Shown here: positions 19,722-28,770 of the stretch, one piece after another
Numbering within the stretch: the first letter of the stretch is position 1
Layout: every line of letters starts with the position of its first letter
From: JAEUIE01 sp046350055
Lineage (GTDB): Bacteria; Planctomycetota; Planctomycetia; Gemmatales; HRBIN36
Length of the DNA: 64,000 nucleotides
Assembly (NCBI GenBank): GCA_046350055.1
Contig: JAXMBC010000001.1
Span: forward strand, 4,402,001 to 4,466,000
Direction of reading: 5' to 3'
The notes under the pieces: model-generated
The model's database searches: none
Told to the model about the DNA's origin: nothing
What the model saw: the letters and a program-made list of their open reading frames with translations, nothing else
Program-made: the position numbers and the translations under genes

Positions 19722-21707
19722 CTATAGTTTATGACCATTAACATCTGAACCCGGCTCTTTCTGGATGTCGTACGATTTCATTTTGCGATCGAGCGTAGAG
19801 CGTTCAATTCCCAGGATCATGGAAGCCTGACTCTTGACCCAATTGACATGACGAAGAGTGGAGAGGATGTGCTCTTTTTCCATAAGATCAAGAGTCAGCG
19901 GTCGATAACCACCAGTGAGTTTGTGTTCGGTAGAACTCCCTGTCAGAGTAACAGGGGATAGCCATAGATCGTCGGCATCGAGTTCGCCGCCATCAGAGAG
20001 TGCTACTGCACGTTCGATGACGTTGCGAAGTTCACGCACGTTGCCAGGCCAGGTATGCTGCTCCAGTTTCTCCATGGCAGCTTTGGTAAAGCCGGTGATC
20101 TTGCGGCCAATTTCCTGCTTGAAGCGGTTAAGGAAGTATTCCGCCAGCAGAGGAATGTCATCCTTGCGTTCCCTGAGCGAAGGGACCCGCATCTCCACCA
20201 CCTGCAGGCGATAGTACAGGTCTGAACGGAAGCGATTCTGCCGGATGGCCTCTTCCAATGGACGATTGGTAGCAGCGAGCACACGCACATTCACCTTAAC
20301 CTGTTCCGACCCGCCTATGCGTTCGTAGGCATGACCTTCGAGCACTCGCAGGAGTTTGGCCTGTGCGTTAGCAGGCATCTCGCCAATTTCATCGAGAAAA
20401 ATCGTGCCACCATGTGCAGCTTCAAATTTGCCTATCTTTCGTTCCGTAGCTCCCGTGAACGCCCCTTTTTCGTGACCGAAAAGTTCGCTTTCAAGAAGTG
20501 TCTCAGGCAGAGCTGCACAGTTGAGGCACACAAACGGGGCACTTCGACGCAAACTGGCCAGGTGGATGGCACGTGCCACCAGTTCCTTACCTGTGCCACT
20601 TTCACCCCGGATAAGCACCGTTGCATTGGTTGAGGCTACTTTGCTGATCTGGGCGAGAATAGCCTCGATAGCGGGACTTTGGCCAACCAGTTGTACTTCG
20701 GAAGCAATCTGAGCACGCAGCCGCTGATTCTCCTGCTCCAGATCCTCGTGTCGGCGCATGCCCTGCAGAGAAACCGCCAGTTGCTTGCTGATGGCTACAG
20801 TAAGTTCCAGGGCATCCTGCTGTAGTACATGAAGTGGCGTGGCACAATAAATGTACAGCAGATATTCAATGGCATCACCCTGCTTGACGGGGGCCAGAAT
20901 GAACGACCCAACGCTTTTCGTAGAACTGCTGGAAGCCTGAAAGCGATTGCGTGACATGGCCAGCACTGCCTGCTTGCTGGACTGCACTTCTTTAACAATG
21001 TTCACAGGTGGCAGGATGATTGGATGCTCCTGCATGGGCGGATTCTGATACGAAAGAACTCGCCACTCGCGTTTGTTACCCTGCTGGGGATGCCCCAGGA
21101 TGGCGGCACAATCGGCATTCGTCGCTTCCAGAATCCCACTCAGCACGATGCTGGCCAGTTCCTGGAATTGGCTCGCCTGCCCCATGCTGAGAGCCAGGCG
21201 ATACAGGAAAGCCAGATCCTTGGCCATTTTCTTGTGGAGAGGACCCTCCGGTTGGGTGGGGCCAGTGTTATGGCTTTCCGCATCTGACGGAGGCAGCATC
21301 GTCTCGCCATTGTCATAGCGAGTGGAGAGAAGCAGACGTGAGACGATCTCATGCCCTGCTGGACCGGCAACAGGATCACTTTCGGTCAGTTCCGACAGAT
21401 GTGTGACAAAGACAAGGCGGTTTCGGCCTATCACGATCTCGTCATTGACGGAGAGTGGATGATCTTTTTCCAACGGGTGCTCATTCAGCTTGGTACCGTT
21501 GCGACTTCCACAATCACGAGCCATCCACTGGCCGGTTGCGCTTCGGTATATCTCGGCATGGAATCGGCTACACAGATCGTCGTCGAGGACGACAGCATTG
21601 GATTCAGCCCGACCCAGAAGAAACTTCTTCCCTGGTTCCAATTCATACACGCGGCCGAACTGTGCGCCCTTACGAACTACCAGATATGCTGAATTCATTG
21701 TTGGCAT
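19722..21707 (-). CDS. FHA-GAF sigma54-dependent transcriptional activator
   Basis: This 661-residue regulator carries an N-terminal FHA domain (about 10-105; LLGRAESN, SRFHAEI, GSRNGT) that binds phosphothreonine. A GAF-like sensor domain follows (165-320). The AAA+ sigma54 activator domain (335-580) has Walker A GESGTGKE at 368-375, the sigma54-contact loop GAFTGA at 415-420 and Walker B IFLDEIGEM from 436. A Fis-type helix-turn-helix lies at about 622-645. It should drive sigma54 promoters in response to phosphorylation by a Ser/Thr kinase and to a GAF ligand. There is no receiver domain. It is divergent from the solute-binding lipoprotein gene across 79 bases. Confidence 0.93.
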   Translation of the reverse strand: MPTMNSAYLVVRKGAQFGRVYELEPGKKFLLGRAESNAVVLDDDLCSRFHAEIYRSATGQWMARDCGSRNGTKLNEHPLEKDHPLSVNDEIVIGRNRLVFVTHLSELTESDPVAGPAGHEIVSRLLLSTRYDNGETMLPPSDAESHNTGPTQPEGPLHKKMAKDLAFLYRLALSMGQASQFQELASIVLSGILEATNADCAAILGHPQQGNKREWRVLSYQNPPMQEHPIILPPVNIVKEVQSSKQAVLAMSRNRFQASSSSTKSVGSFILAPVKQGDAIEYLLYIYCATPLHVLQQDALELTVAISKQLAVSLQGMRRHEDLEQENQRLRAQIASEVQLVGQSPAIEAILAQISKVASTNATVLIRGESGTGKELVARAIHLASLRRSAPFVCLNCAALPETLLESELFGHEKGAFTGATERKIGKFEAAHGGTIFLDEIGEMPANAQAKLLRVLEGHAYERIGGSEQVKVNVRVLAATNRPLEEAIRQNRFRSDLYYRLQVVEMRVPSLRERKDDIPLLAEYFLNRFKQEIGRKITGFTKAAMEKLEQHTWPGNVRELRNVIERAVALSDGGELDADDLWLSPVTLTGSSTEHKLTGGYRPLTLDLMEKEHILSTLRHVNWVKSQASMILGIERSTLDRKMKSYDIQKEPGSDVNGHKL

Positions 21708-21786
21708 AAGATGAAGAACTCAATCACACTCATATCAACATTCTAATACGAAGAAGCACTCCATGCTAGCAATCTTATCACGAGCA

Positions 21787-22806
21787 ATGAATACCGCATG
21801 GAGTCAGCCATCGCGGTTGCAACTATTTCTACCGGTATTAACGCTTGCACTGTGTGTCGGATGCCAAACGAAGCCTGCAGAGCGCGTGGTGTTGTACTGC
21901 AGCCAAGACAGAGAGTATGCCGAGGGAATACTGGCAGAATTCACGAAAGCAACAGGCATCCAGGTTGAACTACGCGGTGATACGGAAGCCAATAAGTCGG
22001 TAGGACTGTTCGAAGCACTGGTACGAGAGGCAGGCCAGCCTCGCTGTGACGTGTTCTGGTGCAATGAACCAGTCCTCATGCAACGGTTAGCGCAGCGCAA
22101 TATTCTGGAACCTTACCAGAGTCCTTCGGCCAGTGGTTATCCAGACTGGACGCGGCCTGCGGATAAGAGCTGGCAGGCTTTCGCAGCGCGTGGCCGTGTT
22201 CTCATCGTTCACAACAAAGTGGCAGAGAAGGAGACACCTAGAACGCTTGCCGACCTCACACTGTCCACCTGGAAAAAACGATGGGCCATGGCAAAGCCGT
22301 TCTATGGAACCACTGCAACGCACGCTGCATGCTTGTGGACGACGATGGGTGAAATGCAGGCGAAAGAGTTGTTGAAACGAATCTCGGAATCCGCAGTTAT
22401 CCTGCCAGGCAACCGTGACGTTGCCCATGCAGTAGCCGATGGCCAAATAGAGATCGGACTTACTGATACCGATGATGCCATGGTCTTGATCGATAAGAAA
22501 GCTCCAGTCAAGTTGGTCTACCTGGAGGACGGCACTCTATTCCTCCCGAATACGTTGGGATTAATCAGGAACGCGCCGCATCGAACACAGGCTCTCAAGC
22601 TGATCGATTACCTGCTCAGTGCTGAAGTAGAAAAGCGACTGGCTGAAGGCCCCAGTGCGCAGATACCCTTGAATCCTGCATTGGCGATGGTCACGCAACG
22701 AATCAAGACACCTGCTCAAGTTAAAGCCATGGAAGTGAATTACGATGAAGTCGCGAAGAAGTGGGAAGCTGTCCAGGCGTATCTAAGGGCAACATTTCGA
22801 GACTAG
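21787..22806 (+). CDS. Extracellular solute-binding lipoprotein, iron(III)/type 1 ABC class
   Basis: The protein has a lipoprotein leader ending in LCVGC. The mature domain (VVLYCSQDREYAEGILAEFTKATGIQVELRGDTEANKSVGL...) matches family 1 periplasmic binding proteins, which include ferric-iron, 2-aminoethylphosphonate and putrescine binders. Iron is the commonest annotation for this shape, but the ligand cannot be set here. The ATG at 21787 gives a 26-residue leader; an in-frame ATG at 21763 adds eight residues and is possible. No permease or ATPase gene is adjacent, so the transporter partners must lie elsewhere if it is functional. Confidence 0.8.
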   Translation: MNTAWSQPSRLQLFLPVLTLALCVGCQTKPAERVVLYCSQDREYAEGILAEFTKATGIQVELRGDTEANKSVGLFEALVREAGQPRCDVFWCNEPVLMQRLAQRNILEPYQSPSASGYPDWTRPADKSWQAFAARGRVLIVHNKVAEKETPRTLADLTLSTWKKRWAMAKPFYGTTATHAACLWTTMGEMQAKELLKRISESAVILPGNRDVAHAVADGQIEIGLTDTDDAMVLIDKKAPVKLVYLEDGTLFLPNTLGLIRNAPHRTQALKLIDYLLSAEVEKRLAEGPSAQIPLNPALAMVTQRIKTPAQVKAMEVNYDEVAKKWEAVQAYLRATFRD

Positions 22807-22818
22807 CCACACAGGTGT

Positions 22819-22847
22819 TTGCATTGTGATGATGGAACGGCTATTCT
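22819..22847 (+). promoter_or_regulatory. Sigma70-like promoter of the first ECF sigma gene
   Basis: The elements are TTGCAT at 22819-22824, a 17-base spacer and TATTCT at 22842-22847. The -10 box ends nine bases before the ATG at 22857, so the transcript should have almost no leader. The paralogous gene at 31189 has the same arrangement with identical spacings, which supports this site and the ATG over the GTG at 22854. Confidence 0.6.
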
Positions 22848-22856
22848 CATCTAGTG

Positions 22857-23438
22857 ATGAGCGATGTTACCCGCATTCTTTCGGCCATCGAGCAAGGCGA
22901 TCCCAACGCCTCTGCGAAATTGCTGCCTCTGGTCTATGACGAGCTCCGTAAGCTCGCGGCCCAGCGGATGGCACATGAGAAGCCGGGCCAAACCTTGCAG
23001 GCCACTGCGTTGGTACACGAAGCATACCTGCGACTAGTTGGCGAACTGGATAATCAGCATTGGGACGGTCGAGGCCATTTCTTTGCTGCTGCGGCAGAAG
23101 CCATGCGGCGCATCCTGGTCGAGGGTAGTCGTCGAAAGAAACGCATCAAACATGGTGGCGGGCAAAAACGAATTGACATCGAGGACGTGGCTCTGATCGC
23201 TGAGAATCCACCAGATGAGTTTCTGGACCTGGATGAAGCGATCCGCAAGTTCGAACAAGTCGATGCCGAAGCGGCACAAGTCATCAAACTTCGGTATTTC
23301 GCCGGGTTAACAATGCAGCAGACAGCTGAAGCACTGGGACTCTCCTTGCGAACAGCCGAACGCAACGATGCCTATGCTCGAACCTGGTTGCACAGAGAAT
23401 TAAACCGTGCCACGGTGGAAGACAGTTCTGTGGCTTAA
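22857..23438 (+). CDS. ECF sigma factor, TIGR02999-like planctomycete group (module 1)
   Basis: This 193-residue protein has a sigma-2 region at about 1-95 (MSDVTRILSAIEQGDPNASAKLLPLVYDELR, then ATALVHEAYLRLV) and a sigma-4 helix-turn-helix at about 135-185 (VIKLRYFAGLTMQQTAEALGLS). The family is the planctomycete-expanded ECF group commonly linked to Ser/Thr kinases. It should direct RNA polymerase to specific promoters, with activity presumably set by the linked kinase. The kinase gene follows after 86 bases but is interrupted by an amber codon. The paralogue at 31189 shares start, length and spacing to its kinase (87 bases). Confidence 0.92.
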   Translation: MSDVTRILSAIEQGDPNASAKLLPLVYDELRKLAAQRMAHEKPGQTLQATALVHEAYLRLVGELDNQHWDGRGHFFAAAAEAMRRILVEGSRRKKRIKHGGGQKRIDIEDVALIAENPPDEFLDLDEAIRKFEQVDAEAAQVIKLRYFAGLTMQQTAEALGLSLRTAERNDAYARTWLHRELNRATVEDSSVA

Positions 23439-23524
23439 TTCTGATAGTGTTCAATAGATTTTGGCGGGTTTCATCTCTCGATGTCGCATTGTCTAACAGC
23501 TCGATTGTTCGGGCAGGTGAGGCT

Positions 23525-26395
23525 ATGAACGCATCCTCCAACAAAGCCAAAGACATCTTCCTGGCAGCAGTAGAAGTAAAGTCACTGGCTGAAAGGAAAT
23601 CTTATCTCGATTCGGCCTGTGCCGACGATGCGACATTGCGTCTTGAAGTGGAAGCGATGCTGGAACATCATGCGAAACTGGGGTCATTCCTCCAATCGCC
23701 TTTCGGAGTCGCTACGCCCACCATCGGCCTGGACACAGCCGAACGCCCCGGCACTATCATCGGCCCCTACAAGCTGCTGCAGCAAATCGGCGTAGGCGGC
23801 ATGGGCATCGTATTCATGGCTGAACAGACATAGCCGGTGCATCGCAAGGTCGCTTTGAAGATCATCAAGCCGGGCATGGACAGTAAACAGGTCATCGCCC
23901 GCTTCGAAGCCGAACGCCAAGCCCTGGCCATGATGGACCACGTCAACATCGCCCGTGTCATCGATGGTGGGACAACAGAATCAGGCCGGCCTTATTTCGT
24001 GATGGAACTCATCAACGGTGTGCCGATCACCAGGTACTGTGACGAGAACCACCTGACGCCCCGGGAACGACTGGAGTTATTCGTGCCAGTCTGCCAGGCG
24101 ATTCAGCATGCACATCAGAAGGGTATCATTCACCGAGACATCAAGCCGTCGAACGTGCTGGTCACGCTCTACGATGGCAAACCGGTGCCCAAGGTGATTG
24201 ACTTCGGCGTCGCCAAGGCCACTGAGCAGAAACTGACCGAGCGTACCTTGTTCACTAACTTCGGGACGATGGTGGGCACCTTGGAATACATGAGCCCGGA
24301 GCAAGTGGAGATGAGTGCCTTGGGTGTCGATACCCGTAGCGATATCTATTCGCTGGGGGTGCTGCTGTATGAACTTCTCACAGGCAGTACGCCGCTGTCT
24401 CGCAAACAGCTCAAGGAAGTAGCCTACTTGGAGATACTGCGATTGATTAAGGAAGAGGAACCGCCCAAACCCAGTACGAGGTTGAGTGAATCGGGGGATA
24501 TGCTGGCATCCATCTCCGCTCAACGCAAGATGGAGCCAGCCAAGCTGACCAAGTTCGTCCGCGGTGAAATCGACTGGATCGTCATGAAGACGCTGGAGAA
24601 GGATCGGAACCGGAGGTATGAGACGGCGAATGGGCTGGCTGTGGAAGTGCAACGCTACCTGGCGGATGAACCGGTGCAGGCATGCCCGCCGTCGACGGGG
24701 TATCGGGTGAGAAAGTTTGTACAGAGGAACAAGGTATCAGTATTCGCGACATGCCTTGTTCTTTTGGCGTTTGTCGCTGGCATTATTGGTACGACAATTG
24801 GACTGTACCAGGCTAATCAGCAACGTACTATCGCGGTACGAAAACAGGAGGAAGCAGAGCTTGAGAAATTTAAAGCGTTAGCTGAGCGTAATAGGGCGAA
24901 TAAGGCAGAAGAGGATACGCTTGCAGTATTTCGTGAAAATACTGATGATGCTATTAAGGACTTAATTGGCTCAAAACCGGAACTGAGCGAGCGAGAGAAG
25001 ACCTATCTGGAAAAGACCAGGAAGCGGTGGGAACAATTTGCAACTCGTACAGGTGAAGATGAGCGGAGTAGGGCCATTCGTGCTGAAGGTCACAGTCGTG
25101 TTGCATCGCTATGGAGTCATGTTGGTCGGTTTGACGAGGAGTGGAAAGAGTACAAAGCAGCCCTTGAACTACAGAAAAAGCTTGTCGCTGACTTCCCTTC
25201 TGTTCCAAAGTACCGATATCGCTTAGCCAATACGCACAATAATCTAGGGCTTCTGTTTGCCAGAATGGGAAAAAGAAATGAGGCAAAGGATGAGTATGAT
25301 GCCGCTCTTTTTTTAATGAGAAACCTTGTTGTTGAGATTCCATCTACAGCCAGATACCAATTTGATCTAGCTGGTTATCGTCATAACCTGGCAAACTTGC
25401 TCAAGCATCTTGGGGAACTCACTCTTGCGGAAGAACAATTCCGCGAGTCTGTTGCTACGCTGAAAAAACTCGTCCAAGCCTTCCCTTCTTCGCCCGACTA
25501 CATGAATTGTTTAGGCTCTATCCACAGCGATTTGGGACTTCTACTTGATCAATTGGGGAAGAACAATGAAGCTCTTGATGAGTACAAGGCAGCCACAGCA
25601 ATTGGAAAAAAACTAGTCGTTGAGTTCCCAACTAATCACGACTACCTGAGCAGATTAGCTTCAAGTCAAAACAACTTGGCGACGTTCCTCAGGGAATGTG
25701 GAAAACTGGACGAAGCTGAGGGGCTTTTCCGCGAAGCGTTGCACAGCCAGGAAAAGCTGGCAAAAGCCAACCCCAACGTGCCCAAGTACCATATCAATCT
25801 CGGTGCTTTCTGTTGCAACTTCAGTATCTTTTTGCGTGCCAAGGGCATGCATGCCGAGAGCCTGAAATGGTGCGATAAGGCCATTGAGACCCTGACCAAG
25901 ATCCACATAACAGAGCCACGAAACCTAACGGCCAGGGACTACCTGGGAAATAGTTATCGCAGCCGAGCCAAAGCTAACCGTCACTTGAAAAAATACGAAG
26001 TAGCAATGAATGATTGGGACAAAGCGGTGGAATATAGTCCTGTAACAAGCAAATTGGCAGTCAAGACAGAGCGTGCCTATTCTCGAGTTGTTGCAGGCCA
26101 GGTATCCGAAGGCATTGCTGAAATCAACGAGTTGATAAAGTCTCCCGTTACCGAAGCAGGTATGTGGTACAACTTTGCCTGTGCCTACTCTATTGCCAGC
26201 GGCAAAACGGCAATGAGAAAGGATGAGTATGCAACTCGCGCCATCGAGTTGCTGAGGAAGGCCGTTGCAGTTGGTTACGACAAAGACGACATTCTTCACT
26301 CCAAGGACAAAGACCTCGATCCACTCCGAGGACGTGACGACTTCAGTCAGTTGATCGCCGAAGTGGAGAAGCAATCTCACTTGAAGGCAAAATGA
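23525..26395 (+). pseudogene. Ser/Thr protein kinase with TPR tail, interrupted by in-frame TAG
   Basis: From the ATG at 23525 the frame encodes an N-terminal segment and the kinase glycine loop (GVGGMG), then meets TAG at 23831-23833 (codon 103). Reading continues in the same frame for more than 850 codons without another stop. The remaining sequence has the ATP-lysine (KVALKIIKPG), HRDIKPSN, DFGVAK and the TPR region. In the paralogue at 31852 the equivalent codon is CAG (32161-32163), so a single C-to-T change explains the stop. It separates the glycine loop from the catalytic lysine, so neither product alone is a normal kinase. A recent nonsense mutation, readthrough or a sequencing error are the options. 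Confidence 0.8.
23837..26395 (+). CDS. Downstream fragment of the interrupted kinase (kinase lobe, TM helix, TPR)
   Basis: A GTG one codon after the amber stop could restart translation and give an 852-residue product. It holds most of the kinase domain (Lys of VALK, HRD, DFG, MSPEQ, SDIYSLGVLLYELLTG) but lacks the glycine loop. It then has one membrane helix (about residues 298-320, FATCLVLLAFVAGIIGTTIGLY) and a coiled segment. Around eight TPR-like repeats fill the outer-facing part (YRYRLANTHNNLGLLFARMG, YQFDLAGYRHNLANLL and similar). If made, it would be membrane-anchored with doubtful ATP binding. The absence of frameshifts and further stops shows that any decay is very recent. Confidence 0.55.
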   Translation: MHRKVALKIIKPGMDSKQVIARFEAERQALAMMDHVNIARVIDGGTTESGRPYFVMELINGVPITRYCDENHLTPRERLELFVPVCQAIQHAHQKGIIHRDIKPSNVLVTLYDGKPVPKVIDFGVAKATEQKLTERTLFTNFGTMVGTLEYMSPEQVEMSALGVDTRSDIYSLGVLLYELLTGSTPLSRKQLKEVAYLEILRLIKEEEPPKPSTRLSESGDMLASISAQRKMEPAKLTKFVRGEIDWIVMKTLEKDRNRRYETANGLAVEVQRYLADEPVQACPPSTGYRVRKFVQRNKVSVFATCLVLLAFVAGIIGTTIGLYQANQQRTIAVRKQEEAELEKFKALAERNRANKAEEDTLAVFRENTDDAIKDLIGSKPELSEREKTYLEKTRKRWEQFATRTGEDERSRAIRAEGHSRVASLWSHVGRFDEEWKEYKAALELQKKLVADFPSVPKYRYRLANTHNNLGLLFARMGKRNEAKDEYDAALFLMRNLVVEIPSTARYQFDLAGYRHNLANLLKHLGELTLAEEQFRESVATLKKLVQAFPSSPDYMNCLGSIHSDLGLLLDQLGKNNEALDEYKAATAIGKKLVVEFPTNHDYLSRLASSQNNLATFLRECGKLDEAEGLFREALHSQEKLAKANPNVPKYHINLGAFCCNFSIFLRAKGMHAESLKWCDKAIETLTKIHITEPRNLTARDYLGNSYRSRAKANRHLKKYEVAMNDWDKAVEYSPVTSKLAVKTERAYSRVVAGQVSEGIAEINELIKSPVTEAGMWYNFACAYSIASGKTAMRKDEYATRAIELLRKAVAVGYDKDDILHSKDKDLDPLRGRDDFSQLIAEVEKQSHLKAK

Positions 26396-26405
26396 TTACC
26401 TCCGT

Positions 26406-26424
26406 CAAACGGACATTCCGTTTG
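26406..26424 (+). terminator. Hairpin after the interrupted kinase gene
   Basis: A perfect seven-base-pair stem, CAAACGG / CCGTTTG, with loop ACATT lies 10 bases after the kinase stop. No U-run follows, so it may act as a weak terminator or an mRNA 3' end. A second inverted repeat (GTGAGGG at 26446, CCCTCAC at 26470) lies just beyond. Confidence 0.35.
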
Positions 26425-26571
26425 CCAAGAACAAAAACACGGCCAGTGAGGGTCAGCCGCTAAGCAAGTCCCTCACCAGCCGGCGCCTGCTCCGGATGAT
26501 CGGTTTGCGCACCCGGAACGTTGGCTTCTTTATTGTAACGCAGACCTCTACCCTGTACGAGGTATTAGTCC

Positions 26572-28077
26572 ATGGTTCTTTCATCCTGGTTCTCGTCTCG
26601 GCGGTTGTCAGTTCAAGGTCGACAACTCAACAATACTGGTCAACAGCGTGTTACTAGTTGTCGACTCAACATGGAGGCACTCGAAGACCGTACTGTACCA
26701 ACGGTTACCCTCGGCACCGCTTTGGGGATCGGTAATGAAAGCGGACCAAGTGTAGTTGTCGATGTTGCTGCCGATCTGGCGGGGAACAGTTACACAACTG
26801 GTTACTTCTCCGGGACAGTCGACTTCGACCCAGCCCATACATTTCCCGAAGATGCTGACATCCAGACCGCTCGGGGAGTAAGTGACATTTTCATTGCCAA
26901 ATATGCTTCAGATAGTTCGCTCATCTGGGTCAAACGGATGGGCGGCGACGCCCCGTTAATAAATGGAGGCAATGGCGATGTTGGCCGAAGTATCGTGATA
27001 GATGGGAGCGGCAATATTTATCTCGCTGGCCGATTCAGCGGATCAGCAGATTTCGATTCTATAACGCTCACCTCGACTGGCGACGGAGATGCAGATGGGT
27101 TCTTGGCTAAACTCGATTCAAGCGGGACCGTCCTTTGGGCGAATCGTTATGGGAATGCATTATATAACTCCGGTGATGCTGTCGGAGTCGATGCTGCAGG
27201 AAATGTCTACGCCAGTGTTAGCTCTAATAACGCCCCTAATAACAATGCGTTAACCGGCTCCGACATTCTCAAGTACTCTTCGACCGGATCCACTCTGTGG
27301 GATAAGTGGATCAATACACGGTTGTCAAGTAATTTCCAAATGGCAGTAAGCACAACGGGCAACGTGTTTGTTTGTGGTGCGTTTTCTGGAACAGTCGATT
27401 TCGATCCTGGTGCTGGAACGAAGTATGCCAATGCTGGGACCTTGTACAGCGGATTCGCTCTAAAGTTGAACACGAATGGAAATTTTGGTTGGGTCAGTCC
27501 GTTCGTAGGTCTTACGGTCGGTTCATCGAATGGGTACTCGATGGCCAATAGTATTGCTCTCGATGGCAGTGGAAATGTCATTGTTGGAGGAACCTATCGT
27601 GGCCCGGTCGACTTTAATCCCGGCAGTGGCACTACCATGCTGCCAACAGTCGGCGGTGGGTTTATTACTAAATTGAATAGCGGAGGTGGTCTCGGTTGGG
27701 CAAAGGCACTGGAGAGTGCCAGTAACTGTTATGTAAACGGGTTGACCGTGGACGTCGCTGGCAACATCTATGCATCTGGATCATTTAATGGTACGGTGGA
27801 TTTTGACCCGGGTACTAGCATCTCGTCAAAATCGTCAGCCGGCAGCTACGACATCTTTGTGTTAAAGCTCACGTCATCAGGCAACTATAGTTGGGACGAA
27901 ACTTTTGGTGGAATTGGGAATGATAATAGCTCCGGAATCGCCGTAGACGCTGCAGGAACCATTCACCTTGCTGGGTCGTATCAGGGGACTGTCAATTTCG
28001 ATCCGACTGATCTCTACTTTCTGACCAACCCGGGACCGTACAACAATATCTTCCTCGTCCGGCTGAGACAGTCGTAG
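26572..28077 (+). CDS. Predicted seven-bladed SBBP-type beta-propeller surface protein with LEDR motif
   Basis: The 501-residue protein begins with a basic, Ser/Arg/Gln-rich stretch and the sequence NMEALEDRTVP, a motif found at the N-terminus of many very large or surface proteins of Gemmata-type planctomycetes. After it come seven repeats of about 55-70 residues built on a pattern such as GN(I/V)Y(A/L)(S/A)GxFxGTVDFDPG, some with degenerate copies. Seven units are the number needed to close a beta-propeller. Repeated Asp-rich loops suggest calcium binding. No classical signal peptide is seen; the LEDR segment may serve in export or anchoring, which is inference. A terminator hairpin follows at 28100. 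Confidence 0.78.
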   Translation: MVLSSWFSSRRLSVQGRQLNNTGQQRVTSCRLNMEALEDRTVPTVTLGTALGIGNESGPSVVVDVAADLAGNSYTTGYFSGTVDFDPAHTFPEDADIQTARGVSDIFIAKYASDSSLIWVKRMGGDAPLINGGNGDVGRSIVIDGSGNIYLAGRFSGSADFDSITLTSTGDGDADGFLAKLDSSGTVLWANRYGNALYNSGDAVGVDAAGNVYASVSSNNAPNNNALTGSDILKYSSTGSTLWDKWINTRLSSNFQMAVSTTGNVFVCGAFSGTVDFDPGAGTKYANAGTLYSGFALKLNTNGNFGWVSPFVGLTVGSSNGYSMANSIALDGSGNVIVGGTYRGPVDFNPGSGTTMLPTVGGGFITKLNSGGGLGWAKALESASNCYVNGLTVDVAGNIYASGSFNGTVDFDPGTSISSKSSAGSYDIFVLKLTSSGNYSWDETFGGIGNDNSSGIAVDAAGTIHLAGSYQGTVNFDPTDLYFLTNPGPYNNIFLVRLRQS

Positions 28078-28099
28078 CTCTAGACAGTTTACTTTCTCT

Positions 28100-28121
28100 C
28101 GCCGGGAGTCGTTTCCCGGCG
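28100..28121 (+). terminator. Hairpin after the beta-propeller gene
   Basis: The eight-base-pair perfect stem CGCCGGGA / TCCCGGCG with loop GTCGTT lies 23 bases after the stop. It is GC-rich and strong but is not followed by a T-run. Confidence 0.45.
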
Positions 28122-28136
28122 GGCGGCATTAGGTCA

Positions 28137-28673
28137 TCACTTCGTTACCGAATCCAAAACAACCGCTCTTCGTCGATCAACACCCAACCACTACTCGCCC
28201 GAGCCATCGCCCGCTGGAAATTAGCCGGTTTCAATGTGTCTGCGCTGGGCAACATCAACCTCCGCATCTCCGATCTGCCCGGCACCACGCTTGGCCAGGC
28301 TCGAGGGAATACCATCACCCTCGACAGCAACGCCGCCGGCTGGGGCTGGTTCGTGGACAAGACTCCCAAGAGTGATTCCGAATTCCGCACCCGTGGCAAC
28401 CAGGGGGAGCAGGGACGCATGGACTTGCTTACGGTGCTTGAACACGAAGTAGGCCACATGCTTGGCTTCGAACATCAGCAATCGGGAATCATGGCGGATA
28501 CTCTCTTTGCTGGAGTTCGACGCATGCCTCATCAAGCTATGAACCCCTCAGGGCAAGCAAGTGTCGATATCCTGTCCATCTTTGGACAACTGCACACATG
28601 CGTAATCGCCTGCAGTGGTAGGTTGAAATCGCAATATCAATCGAATCCACACCATGTTACCGGGTGTGGATAA
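28137..28673 (+). pseudogene. Remnant of a matrixin-like metalloprotease domain
   Basis: The frame encodes RAIARWKLAGFNVS...RISDLPGTTLGQA...AAGWGWFVD, then the zinc motif HEVGHMLGFEH followed by SGIM. This is the C-terminal matrixin-like domain that closes many large planctomycete surface proteins. The zinc ligands and the Met-turn are intact. However, the reading frame has no convincing start: homologous sequence begins upstream of the first GTG (28236), and the frame runs back without ATG to the hairpin at 28100. The bulk of such a protein is missing. I read it as a 5'-truncated remnant. A short independently translated protease from GTG 28236 (145 residues) is less likely. Confidence 0.6.
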
Positions 28674-28737
28674 CTCATGGTTCTTCCTGATCCTTCTAAA
28701 GTTATCTGAAGTATTCAAACGAGTCAGGACGGATGGC

Positions 28738-28758
28738 GGGACATCTAGTAGATGTCCC
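28738..28758 (-). terminator. Strong hairpin after the Gly/Tyr-rich protein gene
   Basis: The perfect nine-base-pair stem GGGACATCT / AGATGTCCC with loop AGT starts 12 bases beyond the stop of the minus-strand gene at 28771. It can serve both strands. No U-run is visible on either side. Confidence 0.5.
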
Positions 28759-28770
28759 ACCAGTTGAGTA

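Noticed and set aside
28145..28459. Minus-strand frame opposite the matrixin remnant
   Set aside because: The plus strand encodes the recognisable HEVGH zinc motif; the minus frame has no similarity to anything I know.
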